Positions 1 to 7,734 of a stretch of 64,000 bases of DNA are shown here, in pieces. Source of the stretch: an uncultured Oscillospiraceae bacterium (lineage in GTDB: Bacteria > Bacillota > Clostridia > Oscillospirales > Oscillospiraceae); assembly GCA_902497145.1 (NCBI GenBank), contig CABVDR010000004.1:1-64000 (forward strand). The letters are read 5' to 3'. The translations under genes and the position numbers were made by a program. Below the pieces are notes generated by a model. It worked only from the letters and a program-made list of their open reading frames with translations. It ran no database searches and was not told the DNA's origin. Within the stretch, counting starts at the first letter, position 1; each line of letters opens with the position of its first letter.

Positions 1-250
1 ACTGGGTGAGGAAGCGGTGGCGCTCATAGACCCGCTGGGCGTTAGCCTCGCCCTCCTCGGTCAGCTCCAGATGGCCGTCCTTTTCCATGGTAATGTAGCC
101 GTTGGTTTTTAAAATGGAGACGGCGCGGCTGACCGAAGGCTTGGAGTAGCCCAAGTATTGGGCCACGTCAATGGAGCGGACAGTGCCCTTCTCCTGGCGC
201 AGCACCAGAATGGCCTCCAGATAGTCCTCGCCGGACTCATGCAGTACCAT
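1..250 (-). CDS. DtxR/MntR-family metal-dependent transcriptional regulator (partial, 3' end cut by window edge)
   Basis: Reading leftwards from the ATG at 250, the first 83 codons give a winged-helix N-terminus of the DtxR/MntR type: an ESGEDYLEAILVL-like opening, then a helix-turn-helix containing SIDVAQYLGYSKPSVSRAV, then ITMEKDGHLELTEEG, the usual wing. Family members bind Mn or Fe through a dimerisation domain and repress metal uptake genes. That C-terminal metal-binding part lies outside the window, so the metal cannot be inferred. A GGAGGCCCGGC stretch precedes the start. No metal transporter is visible next to it inside the window. Confidence 0.8.
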   Translation of the reverse strand, partial: MVLHESGEDYLEAILVLRQEKGTVRSIDVAQYLGYSKPSVSRAVSILKTNGYITMEKDGHLELTEEGEANAQRVYERHRFLTQ

Positions 251-318
251 AGCCGGGCCTCCTTTCTGCTTAAAATCTAAGTAAAAAACATTATATCATA
301 TCCCCGCAGCCGGTTCAA

Positions 319-1239
319 CTAAAAGCTATCGGCGGTCTGTTCCTTAGCCGTGGAGTGTTTGGAACGCAGGAAGGAGAACTTGGTTTCCGAGCAAATGACC
401 GCCACAAAAATAAGGGCAAAGCCCGCCAGCAGCCGGGGAGTCACCGGGTCGCCGTAGAACACAACGGAGAAGAGAACGCCGAACACCGACTCCAGAGAAA
501 GAAGCACCGAGGCAGAGGAGGGGTCGGAGCCCACCTGCCCCACGTTCTGGAACAGCAGAGCCACCGTGGTGCACACCACACACAAATAGACCAGCGGCAG
601 CAGCACCTGCGGCTGGGAGAAGATGGCGGCGGGGAAAGGCTGGAACAGGGCGGCGCTGACCAGAGAAAGCACCGCGGTGCCTGCAAACTGAAAGACCGTG
701 ATGAGGTATACGTCTTTGCCGGGGGAGAGCTTGTTCACCGCCACAATGTGCAGGGCGTAGAACAGAGCGCTCACCAGGGTAAGCAGGTCGCCCACCGTGA
801 TGGTGAGCTCTCCGGTGAGGGATACCAGCCCCACACCGGCCACGCACAGCAGAGCGGCCAGAATGTTGTACCGGTCGGGGCGCTGCTTGGCCAGCCACCA
901 GTAGAGGAAGGGAACCAGCACACAATAGATGGAGGTCAAAAATGCGTTTTTCGACGGCGTGGTGTACACCAATCCGAACGTCTGGGTGGTATAGGCCAGG
1001 TAGAGAAAGGCACCCAGAATGGCACCCCGCCAGACGTAGTCCTTCTGAAACACACTGCTCCACTTTTTCCAGCAGAACAGCCCCAGCAGAATGGCTCCCG
1101 TACTGAAGCGGAAGGTGAGCAGCCAGAACACCGGGATGGAGTCCAGGGCATTTTTCATGATAAAAAAGGAGGTGCCCCAGATGAAGGCGGCTAGAAAGAG
1201 CATGGGCTTGGCCAGCTTGCGGGTGAGATTGGATTTCAT
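319..1239 (-). CDS. EamA/DMT-family transporter
   Basis: This 306-residue integral membrane protein has about ten hydrophobic segments and two EamA repeats, the drug/metabolite transporter architecture. Recognisable family patterns are FIWGTSFFIMK in the first helix, AFLTSIYCVLVP in the first repeat and SLESVFGVLFSVVF near the start of the last helices. The length is normal for the family. The ATG at 1239 is preceded by GGAGTGGAAAACT. The substrate cannot be read from sequence; relatives export amino acids, nucleotides or drugs. It is transcribed toward the metal regulator at the left edge and divergently from the DNA glycosylase. Confidence 0.88.
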   Translation of the reverse strand: MKSNLTRKLAKPMLFLAAFIWGTSFFIMKNALDSIPVFWLLTFRFSTGAILLGLFCWKKWSSVFQKDYVWRGAILGAFLYLAYTTQTFGLVYTTPSKNAFLTSIYCVLVPFLYWWLAKQRPDRYNILAALLCVAGVGLVSLTGELTITVGDLLTLVSALFYALHIVAVNKLSPGKDVYLITVFQFAGTAVLSLVSAALFQPFPAAIFSQPQVLLPLVYLCVVCTTVALLFQNVGQVGSDPSSASVLLSLESVFGVLFSVVFYGDPVTPRLLAGFALIFVAVICSETKFSFLRSKHSTAKEQTADSF

Positions 1240-1328
1240 AGTTTTCCACTCCTGTATGACGTTGCATTTTTACAGGAAACATGGTAGGATACCGTTGCTT
1301 TGAGTTCTGATTTGCGGAGGTGAGAGAG

Positions 1329-1940
1329 GTGGAAATCCTGCCGAAGTCCTTTTATAACCGGGACACCGTGGAGGTGGCCCGGGATCTGCTGGGAAAGTAT
1401 CTGGTGCGGGAATACCGGGGAGAAACACTGGTGTGCCGCATCATGGAGACCGAGGCCTATGTGGGCCGGATGGACAAGGCCTGCCACGCCTACGGCTATA
1501 AGCGTACCGCCCGCACCCAGACCCTCTTTGCCCCGCCTGGTACCGCATACATTTACCTGATCTATGGGATGTACCACTGCCTTAACTTGGTGACGGAGCC
1601 GGAGGGGGAGCCCTGCGCAGTGCTGCTGCGGGGGGCGGTCCCGGTTCAAAACAGGGCCATTATAGCAGAAAATCGCTTTGGCCGCAAGGAAAATGAGCTC
1701 ACCCGGTATCAGAAGCGCCACTTTTTGGACGGACCCGGCAAGCTGTGCCAGGGCCTGGCCCTCACCCGGGAGGAGAACGGCTTGGACCTGACCGTCCCGC
1801 CTCTCTATGTGTGTGATGGCCAGGCTCCTGATCCGGACAAGGTCCATATGGGACCCCGGGTGGGCATCGACTACGCGGAGGAGGCGGTGGACTTCCCCTG
1901 GAGGTTTTGGGCAGAGGAGGATGGATATGCTGTTTTTTGA
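1329..1940 (+). CDS. DNA-3-methyladenine glycosylase (AAG/MPG family)
   Basis: The 203-residue protein belongs to the AAG fold, which flips out and excises alkylated purines such as 3-methyladenine in base excision repair. Typical family blocks are RDLLGKYLVRE, the METEAYVG active-site stretch with the catalytic glutamate, RTQTLFAPPGTAYIYLIYGMYHCLN, and the C-terminal GPRVGIDYAEEAVDFPWRF. A GTG at 1329 is preferred because GGAGG at 1316-1320 is spaced 8 nt from it; the upstream in-frame GTG at 1320 overlaps that site. The 3' end overlaps the start of the following HAD gene, so the two are probably translationally coupled. Confidence 0.9.
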   Translation: MEILPKSFYNRDTVEVARDLLGKYLVREYRGETLVCRIMETEAYVGRMDKACHAYGYKRTARTQTLFAPPGTAYIYLIYGMYHCLNLVTEPEGEPCAVLLRGAVPVQNRAIIAENRFGRKENELTRYQKRHFLDGPGKLCQGLALTREENGLDLTVPPLYVCDGQAPDPDKVHMGPRVGIDYAEEAVDFPWRFWAEEDGYAVF

Positions 1941-2592
1941 TCTGGACGGCACCCTGCTGGACTCCAACGGGGTGTGGCTGGATATCGATGTGGAATTTTT
2001 GGGGCGGCAGGGGATCGCCCCCGTGCCCGCCGACTATACCGACTATGTGGCCCACCACAGCGCCCCCGATGCCGCCCGCTATACAAAAGAGCGCTTCGGC
2101 CTGCCCCACAGTCCCCAGGACATCCTGAACGCCTGGCTGGAGCTGGCCCAGGAGGCCTATGCTTACACCCTGCCCCTCAAACCGGGGGCGAAGGAGTTTC
2201 TGCTCCGCTGTTATGAGGTGGGGGAGCGGATGGCGGTGCTCACCTCCTGCATGCCGCCCCTGTGTCAGGCCGCTCTGGAGCGCCACGGCCTGCTGCCCCT
2301 GCTGGAGGGGGTTCTCACCACCAAGGAGCTGGGGCTGGAGAAGCGGGACCCTGCCATCTACCACAAGACAGCCAAGCGCTTCGGGGTAGACGGAGCGGAT
2401 TGCCTGTTCTTTGAGGACGCCCCGGACTACTGCGCCGCCGCCCGTCAGGCTGGTTGGACCGTGGCGGGGATGAGGGACCCGCTGTTTCAGGAGCGGGAGA
2501 CGGAGCAGAAAAACGCGTGCCACTACTGGGTGGACACCTTCCAGCACCTGCCCCCGGAGCTGGAGAAGCGGCTGCTGAAAGGAGATCTATGA
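1927..2592 (+). CDS. HAD-family hydrolase (phosphoglycolate phosphatase/beta-phosphoglucomutase-like)
   Basis: This 221-residue HAD phosphatase shows motif I FDLDGTLLDS directly after the start, motif II LTSCMP, a lysine-containing motif III region (KELGLEKRDP) and motif IV FFEDAPDYC. The insert between motifs I and II is a helical cap, giving subclass I. The substrate is probably a small phosphorylated metabolite but is not identifiable. ATG 1927 is chosen over the in-frame ATG 1921 because GAGGAGG at 1914-1920 abuts the latter and is 6 nt from the former. It overlaps the glycosylase upstream and the next HAD gene downstream (ATGA junction), indicating one operon. Confidence 0.85.
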   Translation: MLFFDLDGTLLDSNGVWLDIDVEFLGRQGIAPVPADYTDYVAHHSAPDAARYTKERFGLPHSPQDILNAWLELAQEAYAYTLPLKPGAKEFLLRCYEVGERMAVLTSCMPPLCQAALERHGLLPLLEGVLTTKELGLEKRDPAIYHKTAKRFGVDGADCLFFEDAPDYCAAARQAGWTVAGMRDPLFQERETEQKNACHYWVDTFQHLPPELEKRLLKGDL

Positions 2593-3389
2593 CCATGGTA
2601 AAATTGATCGTCAGTGATATTGATGGTACTCTGCTGCCTTACGGGCAGACCGCCCTGTCGCCCACGCTGTTTCCGGTGATCCGGGAGCTGAAGGAGCGGG
2701 GCGTGATCTTCTGTCCCGCCTCCGGGCGGCAGTTTCATTCGCTGCGCGGGCTGTTTGCGCCCGTACAGGACGAGCTGACCTTTTTGTGTGAAAACGGGGC
2801 CATCCTCTACGGGAAGGGCAAGGAGGACACCGCCCCGGTGCTGGGCCGCACCGCCATGCCCCGGGAGGAGTCCCTGGCCCTGGCGGAGGATATCTTAAAG
2901 CTGCCGGGCTGCCAGCTGCTGGTGTCGGGAGCCAATACCAGCTACGTGTGCCGGTGTCCCCAGGACTATCTCTCCCTGCTGCGGGATGAAAAGGGCAACC
3001 GGGTCCAGATCGTGGAAGACCCCCGACAGGTCCAGGAGGAGATCCTGAAGGTGTCGGCTTACTGTCCTGGGGGAACGGAGGAACCGGCCAAGGCCCTGGG
3101 CCCCCGCTGGGGGGAGGCGCTGCACATGGCGGCGGCTGGTCCCGACTGGCTGGACTTCACCCTAGCGGACAAGGGCACCGGCCTGGAGCTGCTGTGCCAG
3201 GCACTGGGGGTCTCGCCGGAGGAGACGGTGGCCTTTGGCGACAACTGGAACGACGCCGCCATGCTCAAAAAAGCGGGCCGGGGCTACCTGATGGAGCAGG
3301 CTGACCCGGAGCTGGGTAAGCAATTCCCTCTGCGCTGCGGCGACGTGGAAAAGAAATTGCGGGCCTTTTTGGCGGGAGAAGCGCTGTAA
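2589..3389 (+). CDS. Cof-type HAD-IIB hydrolase
   Basis: A 266-residue Cof-like phosphatase with motif I VSDIDGTLLPYG, a large C2B cap inserted in the middle and motif III/IV region KGTGLELLCQALG followed by AFGDNWNDAAML. Family members dephosphorylate sugar phosphates, flavin or pyridoxal phosphate precursors; the exact substrate is unknown. The ATG at 2589 overlaps the previous stop codon and AAAGGAG lies at 2578-2584. It is the last gene of a three-gene operon and is followed at once by a strong bidirectional terminator. Confidence 0.87.
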   Translation: MTMVKLIVSDIDGTLLPYGQTALSPTLFPVIRELKERGVIFCPASGRQFHSLRGLFAPVQDELTFLCENGAILYGKGKEDTAPVLGRTAMPREESLALAEDILKLPGCQLLVSGANTSYVCRCPQDYLSLLRDEKGNRVQIVEDPRQVQEEILKVSAYCPGGTEEPAKALGPRWGEALHMAAAGPDWLDFTLADKGTGLELLCQALGVSPEETVAFGDNWNDAAMLKKAGRGYLMEQADPELGKQFPLRCGDVEKKLRAFLAGEAL

Positions 3390-3437
3390 AAAAGCGGGGC
3401 GGACCAGAGCTTTCTGGTCCGCCCCGCGTCATTTTTA
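3388..3437. terminator. Bidirectional intrinsic terminator
   Basis: A perfect 15-bp stem (3394-3408 with 3413-3427) closes a GCTT loop. It is flanked by six A on the left, read as U's in the leftward direction, and ATTTTTA on the right. It serves both the HAD operon and the convergent ANTAR gene. Confidence 0.9.
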
Positions 3438-4058
3438 TAACGAGGAGAAAGGGTTGTCTCCCGGTGGGGTCTGTCCGCCGTAGGTTTTGATGATGTCCTG
3501 GGCTACCTCCCGCTTGGAGGTGCGGGTGTCCATGGACTGCTTTTCGATGTACCGGTGGGCCTGAGACTCCGTCATATTGAGACACTGAATGAGCAGCCAC
3601 TTGGCCCGGTTCACCAGACGGATCTCCTCGATGCGCTCCTCCACCGACTGCTGCTTGGCCTCCAGCTTGCGCAGCCGCTCCCGTATGGCGCACAGCACCC
3701 GGAGAGAGTGGGACACCATGGGCAGGGAGGTGGGCTTGGACAGGGTGAGTACCCCGTGGGGGGTGACCTTGGAGTAGACGTCATTATAGAGTTCACTCTT
3801 CACACACAAAAGCACGCCCGCGTGGCTGGTGTTGCACAGATCGATAGCCAGACGCATTCCAAAGTCATCGTGGAGGGGGGCGTTGATGAGGACGATGTCA
3901 TATGCCTTGTCAAACAGCGCCCGGCGGGCTTCCCCGCAGCTTTTTACCATGTTCACCGGCCAGAAATCGTTCCTGGGGAGCAGGTCGGAGACGGTGCGGT
4001 CAAAGGCGGCAGAGGCCGAGACCACCAGCACGCTGTACGTGCGGTCCTGGAATACCAT
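3435..4058 (-). CDS. ANTAR-domain RNA-binding antiterminator with degenerate receiver domain
   Basis: The 207-residue protein has an N-terminal receiver-like domain (about 8-120) and a C-terminal ANTAR domain (about 140-195, EEIRLVNRAKWLLIQ through TSKREVAQDIIKTYG). ANTAR domains bind tandem small RNA hairpins and prevent formation of a terminator. The receiver lacks the phospho-acceptor: the position normally occupied by Asp reads VLINAP, and the N-terminal acidic pair is also absent, although the LSKP lysine remains. This resembles AmiR-type pseudo-receivers that respond to partner proteins rather than phosphorylation. It lies 26 bp downstream of a glutamine synthetase gene and next to two leaders carrying AnnGnn hexaloop hairpins, so nitrogen-dependent antitermination of the glutamine genes is the likely role. 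Confidence 0.9.
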   Translation of the reverse strand: MVFQDRTYSVLVVSASAAFDRTVSDLLPRNDFWPVNMVKSCGEARRALFDKAYDIVLINAPLHDDFGMRLAIDLCNTSHAGVLLCVKSELYNDVYSKVTPHGVLTLSKPTSLPMVSHSLRVLCAIRERLRKLEAKQQSVEERIEEIRLVNRAKWLLIQCLNMTESQAHRYIEKQSMDTRTSKREVAQDIIKTYGGQTPPGDNPFSSL

Positions 4059-4084
4059 AACATCTCCTCCTTCTCCAAAAAATC

Positions 4085-5302
4085 TCAGCCTCTCCGGCGG
4101 CAGTAGGCGGCCACCACCGAGGGGGGCAGATGCTGGGTGACAAATTTGCTCTCCCAGGCGGCGCTCATGGCCTCCTCCAGACAGGTTGGCAGACGGCGGT
4201 AGCGGGAGAGCACCCCGGCAGGGGCGGTGTAGAGGTTAAAGTCAGCGGGGGCGGGGAGTGTGAGCCCCTGCTTGATGCCGTGTAGCCCCGCATAGATGAG
4301 CATGGCAAAGGCCAGATAGGGGTTGGCCGAGGGGTCGGCGGAGCGTAGCTCTGCCCGTCGGAACTCCCCAACGGCGGCAGGGATGCGGATGAGCTGGGAA
4401 CGGTTTTCCGAGGACCAGGTGATGTAGCCAGGGGCCTTGCTGCTGCCCAGACGCAGGTAGGAGTTGGCGGTGGGGTTAAAAAAGGCGGTGAGGGGGTAGG
4501 CCTGGTCCAACAGTCCGGCAATGACATGGGGCAGGGGGTCGCTGCCCTCCGGCCCCTTGACAGAGAAGTTGATGTGCAGGCCGCTGCCCGCCCGGTTGCT
4601 CAGAGGCTTGGGAGAGAAGTCGGCCCACAGGCCGTTGCGGGCGGCCACGGTCTTGACAATAGAACAGAAGGTGACGGCGTTGTCGGCGGCGGTGAGGGGA
4701 TCGGAATAGCGGAAGTCGATCTCGTTTTGCCCCGGCCCTTCCTCGTGGTGGGAGCCTTCTGGCTGGATGCCCATCTGCTCCAAGATCATGCAAATCTCCC
4801 GGCGGATGTTCTCCCCCTTGTCCTCGGGAGCCACATCCATGTAGCCGGCCTGGTCGTAGGGTTCCGGCGTGGGGTTGCCCGCCTCGTCGGTTTTAAAGAG
4901 GTAGAACTCCATCTCAGCACCGAAGGCAAAGGCGTATCCCTCCTGTGCAGCGTGGGCCACGGCAGTTTTCAGAATGGCCCGGGTGTCCGAGTCCAGGGGG
5001 GTGCCGTCGGGGTGGGTGACATCGCAGAACATACGCACCACCCGGCCGTTCTCCGGCCGCCAGGGCAGGCTGGTGAGGGTAGCCGGATCGGGGTGGAGGA
5101 ACAAATCGGAGCGCACCTCACCGCCAAATCCGGCGATGGCCGAGGCGTCGAAAGCCACGCCGTAGGTGAAGGCCCGCTGAAGCTGACTGGGCATGATGGT
5201 GATGTTTTTCTGCTTGCCGTATACATCGCAGAAGGCCAGGCGGATAAACTTCACATCCTCCTCCTGTACGAATTGGATGACCTCTTCCGCAGAATATTTC
5301 AT
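4085..5302 (-). CDS. glnA: Type I glutamine synthetase
   Basis: The protein ligates ammonia to glutamate using ATP. At 405 residues it is shorter than the usual 440-470 of GSI; the shortening is at the C-terminus, where the usual tail and any adenylylation loop are missing. Active-site blocks are present: GAEMEFYLF, EEGPGQNEIDF, GSGLHINFSV, NRSQLIRIP and RRAELRSADPSANPYLAFA. The start ATG follows GGGAGG. Its own sigma-A promoter and an attenuator-like leader lie upstream, and an ANTAR gene follows in the same transcript. It could function as catalyst or, as for other Firmicute GSI enzymes, also as a nitrogen sensor; the latter is inference. Confidence 0.9.
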   Translation of the reverse strand: MKYSAEEVIQFVQEEDVKFIRLAFCDVYGKQKNITIMPSQLQRAFTYGVAFDASAIAGFGGEVRSDLFLHPDPATLTSLPWRPENGRVVRMFCDVTHPDGTPLDSDTRAILKTAVAHAAQEGYAFAFGAEMEFYLFKTDEAGNPTPEPYDQAGYMDVAPEDKGENIRREICMILEQMGIQPEGSHHEEGPGQNEIDFRYSDPLTAADNAVTFCSIVKTVAARNGLWADFSPKPLSNRAGSGLHINFSVKGPEGSDPLPHVIAGLLDQAYPLTAFFNPTANSYLRLGSSKAPGYITWSSENRSQLIRIPAAVGEFRRAELRSADPSANPYLAFAMLIYAGLHGIKQGLTLPAPADFNLYTAPAGVLSRYRRLPTCLEEAMSAAWESKFVTQHLPPSVVAAYCRRRG

Positions 5303-5352
5303 GGTGCATTTACCTCCCTTTTATGGGCGGGAAATGAATCCCGGAATGATAA

Positions 5353-5410
5353 TAAAAATGGATGTTCCAGGGAAAAAGGGGACACTTCTTCCAGGGGAAC
5401 ATCCTTGTTC
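5353..5410 (-). promoter_or_regulatory. Putative ANTAR-type transcription attenuator in the glnA leader
   Basis: On the minus strand GAAC-AAGGAT-GTTC (5410-5397) forms a 4-bp hairpin with a hexaloop that has A at position 1 and G at position 4, the ANTAR target signature. It overlaps the 5' arm (5404-5396, GGATGTTCC) of a terminator whose 3' arm is 5368-5360, with an inner 8-bp stem and then ATTTTTATT. The two structures are mutually exclusive. Only one AnnGnn hairpin was found, whereas described ANTAR targets usually have two in tandem. Confidence 0.65.
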
Positions 5411-5417
5411 ACAATTT

Positions 5418-5446
5418 AACATACTACATCGACGAAATATTGTCAA
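5418..5446 (-). promoter_or_regulatory. Sigma-A promoter of the leftward glutamine synthetase gene
   Basis: On the minus strand a perfect -35 TTGACA (5446-5441) is followed after exactly 17 bp by TATGTT (5423-5418, 4 of 6 matches to TATAAT). The predicted transcription start is near 5410, right at the first base of the leader hairpin. Confidence 0.8.
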
Positions 5447-5504
5447 TCGGTTCGTTTGGAGAAACAAACCAGCCAAAAATGGAAAATTTTTTGTGGTTCT
5501 GCCC

Positions 5505-5533
5505 TTGACAGAGAAGTGGAATCAGCGTATAGT
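5505..5533 (+). promoter_or_regulatory. Sigma-A promoter of the rightward glutamine operon
   Basis: TTGACA at 5505-5510 and TATAGT at 5528-5533 are separated by 17 bp. The predicted start, about 5537-5540, lies at the beginning of the leader hairpin, the same arrangement as in the divergent leader. Confidence 0.82.
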
Positions 5534-5535
5534 AT

Positions 5536-5594
5536 GCCCATCAAAGACGATGGTGTCTTGGACGTGATGTTCCAGGGCACCATCGCCTTTTTTT
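5536..5594 (+). promoter_or_regulatory. Putative ANTAR-type transcription attenuator in the glnN leader
   Basis: CCATC-AAAGAC-GATGG (5538-5553) forms a 5-bp hairpin with a hexaloop having A1 and G4. Its 3' arm is also the base of a 15-bp terminator stem (5548-5562 with 5571-5585) that is followed by CC and seven T (5588-5594). Formation of the small hairpin would prevent the terminator. The predicted transcription start is so close that the hairpin would be the very 5' end of the transcript. Confidence 0.68.
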
Positions 5595-5618
5595 ACTTTG
5601 AGAAAGAGGTGAGTCAAC

Positions 5619-7718
5619 ATGATGACCGTGCCGGAGTACTTTGGGTGCAAGGCCTTTGATGACCGTGTCATGAAGGCCAGACTGTCCCAGCCGGTGTATG
5701 AATCGCTGCGCAAAACCATGGACGAGGGGGCCAAGCTGAATTTGTCCGTGGCCAATGCGGTGGCCCAGGCCATGAAGGACTGGGCCGTGGAACAGGGCGC
5801 CACCCATTTTACTCACTGGTTCCAGCCCATGACTGGGATCACGGCAGAGAAGCATGACAGCTTTATTACCCCTGCCCCCGATGGCCGGGTCATCATGGAG
5901 TTTTCGGGCAAGGAGCTTATCCGGGGCGAGCCGGACGCCTCCTCCTTCCCCTCCGGCGGCCTGCGGGCCACCTTTGAGGCCAGAGGCTACACCGCCTGGG
6001 ACCCCACCTCCTATGCCTTTATTAAGGACGACACCCTGTGCATCCCCACCGCCTTCTGCTCCTACGGGGGAGAGGCGCTGGACAAGAAGACCCCGCTGCT
6101 GCGCTCCATGCAGGCCCTCAATAAGCAGGCCCTGCGGGTGCTCAAGCTAATGGGCAACGACACGGTGAAGTACGTCCGCACCTGCGTTGGGCCGGAGCAG
6201 GAGTATTTTCTGGTAGAAAAGGCCCTCTATGACCGCCGCCCCGACCTTATCTACACCGGGCGCACCCTCTTTGGCGCCCGTCCGCCCAAGGGGCAGGAGC
6301 TGGACGACCACTACTTTGGTTCCCTCAAGCCCCGGGTGGCCGCCTATATGAAAGAACTGGATGAGGAGCTCTGGAAGCTGGGCATCCTGGCCAAGACGGA
6401 GCACAATGAGGTGGCTCCCGCCCAGCACGAGCTGGCTCCCATCTATACCACCACCAACATTGCCACCGACCACAACCAGCTGACCATGGAGATCATGCAG
6501 AAGGTGGCCGCCCGCCATGGGCTGGTGTGCCTGCTGCATGAGAAGCCCTTTGCTGGGGTCAACGGCAGCGGCAAGCACAATAACTGGTCCATTTCCACCG
6601 ATGCGGGAGTAAATCTTCTCTCCCCCGGGGATACTCCCCATGAAAATGCTCAGTTTTTGGTGTTCCTGTGTGCGGTAATCCAGGCGGTGGACGACTATCA
6701 GGACCTGCTGCGTATGTCGGTGGCCACCGCTGGAAACGACCACCGGCTGGGTGCCAATGAGGCGCCCCCCGCCGTGGTATCCGTCTTTCTGGGGGATGAG
6801 CTCACTGCCATCCTGGAGGCCATCGAGACGGACACCCCCTATGCGGGGGTGGAGCCCACCCAGATGAAGCTGGGAGTCCACACCTTACCCCGGTTTCCCC
6901 GGGACGCCACCGACCGAAACCGGACGTCCCCCTTCGCCTTTACAGGGAACAAGTTTGAGTTCCGGATGTTGGGTTCTTCCAATTCCATTGCTTGTTCCAA
7001 TATGATGCTCAACACGGCGGTGGCCCAGTCCCTTAAAGAGTACGCCGACCGTTTGGAGCAGGCGGGGGAGGACAAAAATCAGGCGCTCCACGACCTCATT
7101 CGGGAGGTGGTCCGTAAGCATAAGCGGATCATCTTCAATGGCAACGGTTACGATGAGGCCTGGATCCGGGAGGCCACCCAGGAGCGGGGACTGCTCAACC
7201 TGCGCACCACCCCCGACTGTGTGCCCTGCCTGCTGAATGAAAAGAATACCGCCCTGCTCACCGGCCACAAGGTCTTCTCTCCCGCGGAGCTGCATTCCCG
7301 CTGTGAAATTATGTTGGAGAGCTACACCAAGACCGTGAGCATTGAGGCGCTGACCATGATCGATATGGCACGGAAAGAGATCCTGCCCGCGGTGGAGGAG
7401 TACACCGCCTCCATTGCTTCCGCGGCGGCGGCCAAGCGGGCCGTGGCGGCGGGTATTACCTGCGCCTATGAGGCGGGGCTGGTGACCAAGCTGTCCCGCC
7501 TCACTGACCAGATCGCCCAGAGAACAGACGAGCTGGAGTTGGCCATGGTGCATTTAGGAGATGAAAACGAGGTCCCTGCCCAGGCAAACTATGTGCGGGA
7601 TGAGATCCTGCCCAGAATGTGCAGCCTGCGTGCGGCAGCAGACGAAGCGGAGACGCTGACAGCCAAGAAGTATTGGCCCTTCCCCAGCTATGGGGAGCTG
7701 CTGTTCGGCGTGCGTTAA
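5619..7718 (+). CDS. glnN: Type III glutamine synthetase
   Basis: The 699-residue length and sequence fit the dodecameric GSIII family of Bacteroides and Clostridia. Recognisable blocks are VGPEQEYFLVEK (catalytic glutamate region), KTEHNEVAPAQHELAPIY, HEKPFAGVNGSGKHNNWS and NRTSPFAFTGNKFEFRMLGSS, followed by the long GSIII-specific C-terminal helical region. It makes glutamine from glutamate and ammonia in the cytoplasm. It heads an operon with an asparagine synthetase, PurF and PyrG, all of which consume glutamine, and is controlled by the attenuator-like leader upstream. The ATG at 5619 follows AAAGAGGTGAG. Confidence 0.95.
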   Translation: MMTVPEYFGCKAFDDRVMKARLSQPVYESLRKTMDEGAKLNLSVANAVAQAMKDWAVEQGATHFTHWFQPMTGITAEKHDSFITPAPDGRVIMEFSGKELIRGEPDASSFPSGGLRATFEARGYTAWDPTSYAFIKDDTLCIPTAFCSYGGEALDKKTPLLRSMQALNKQALRVLKLMGNDTVKYVRTCVGPEQEYFLVEKALYDRRPDLIYTGRTLFGARPPKGQELDDHYFGSLKPRVAAYMKELDEELWKLGILAKTEHNEVAPAQHELAPIYTTTNIATDHNQLTMEIMQKVAARHGLVCLLHEKPFAGVNGSGKHNNWSISTDAGVNLLSPGDTPHENAQFLVFLCAVIQAVDDYQDLLRMSVATAGNDHRLGANEAPPAVVSVFLGDELTAILEAIETDTPYAGVEPTQMKLGVHTLPRFPRDATDRNRTSPFAFTGNKFEFRMLGSSNSIACSNMMLNTAVAQSLKEYADRLEQAGEDKNQALHDLIREVVRKHKRIIFNGNGYDEAWIREATQERGLLNLRTTPDCVPCLLNEKNTALLTGHKVFSPAELHSRCEIMLESYTKTVSIEALTMIDMARKEILPAVEEYTASIASAAAAKRAVAAGITCAYEAGLVTKLSRLTDQIAQRTDELELAMVHLGDENEVPAQANYVRDEILPRMCSLRAAADEAETLTAKKYWPFPSYGELLFGVR

Positions 7719-7734
7719 TCAAGGAGGAATTATC

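Noticed and set aside
5460..5478. GTTTG-GAGAAA-CAAAC as an additional upstream ANTAR hairpin for glnN
   Set aside because: The hexaloop starts with G and has A at position 4, and it lies upstream of the predicted transcription start.
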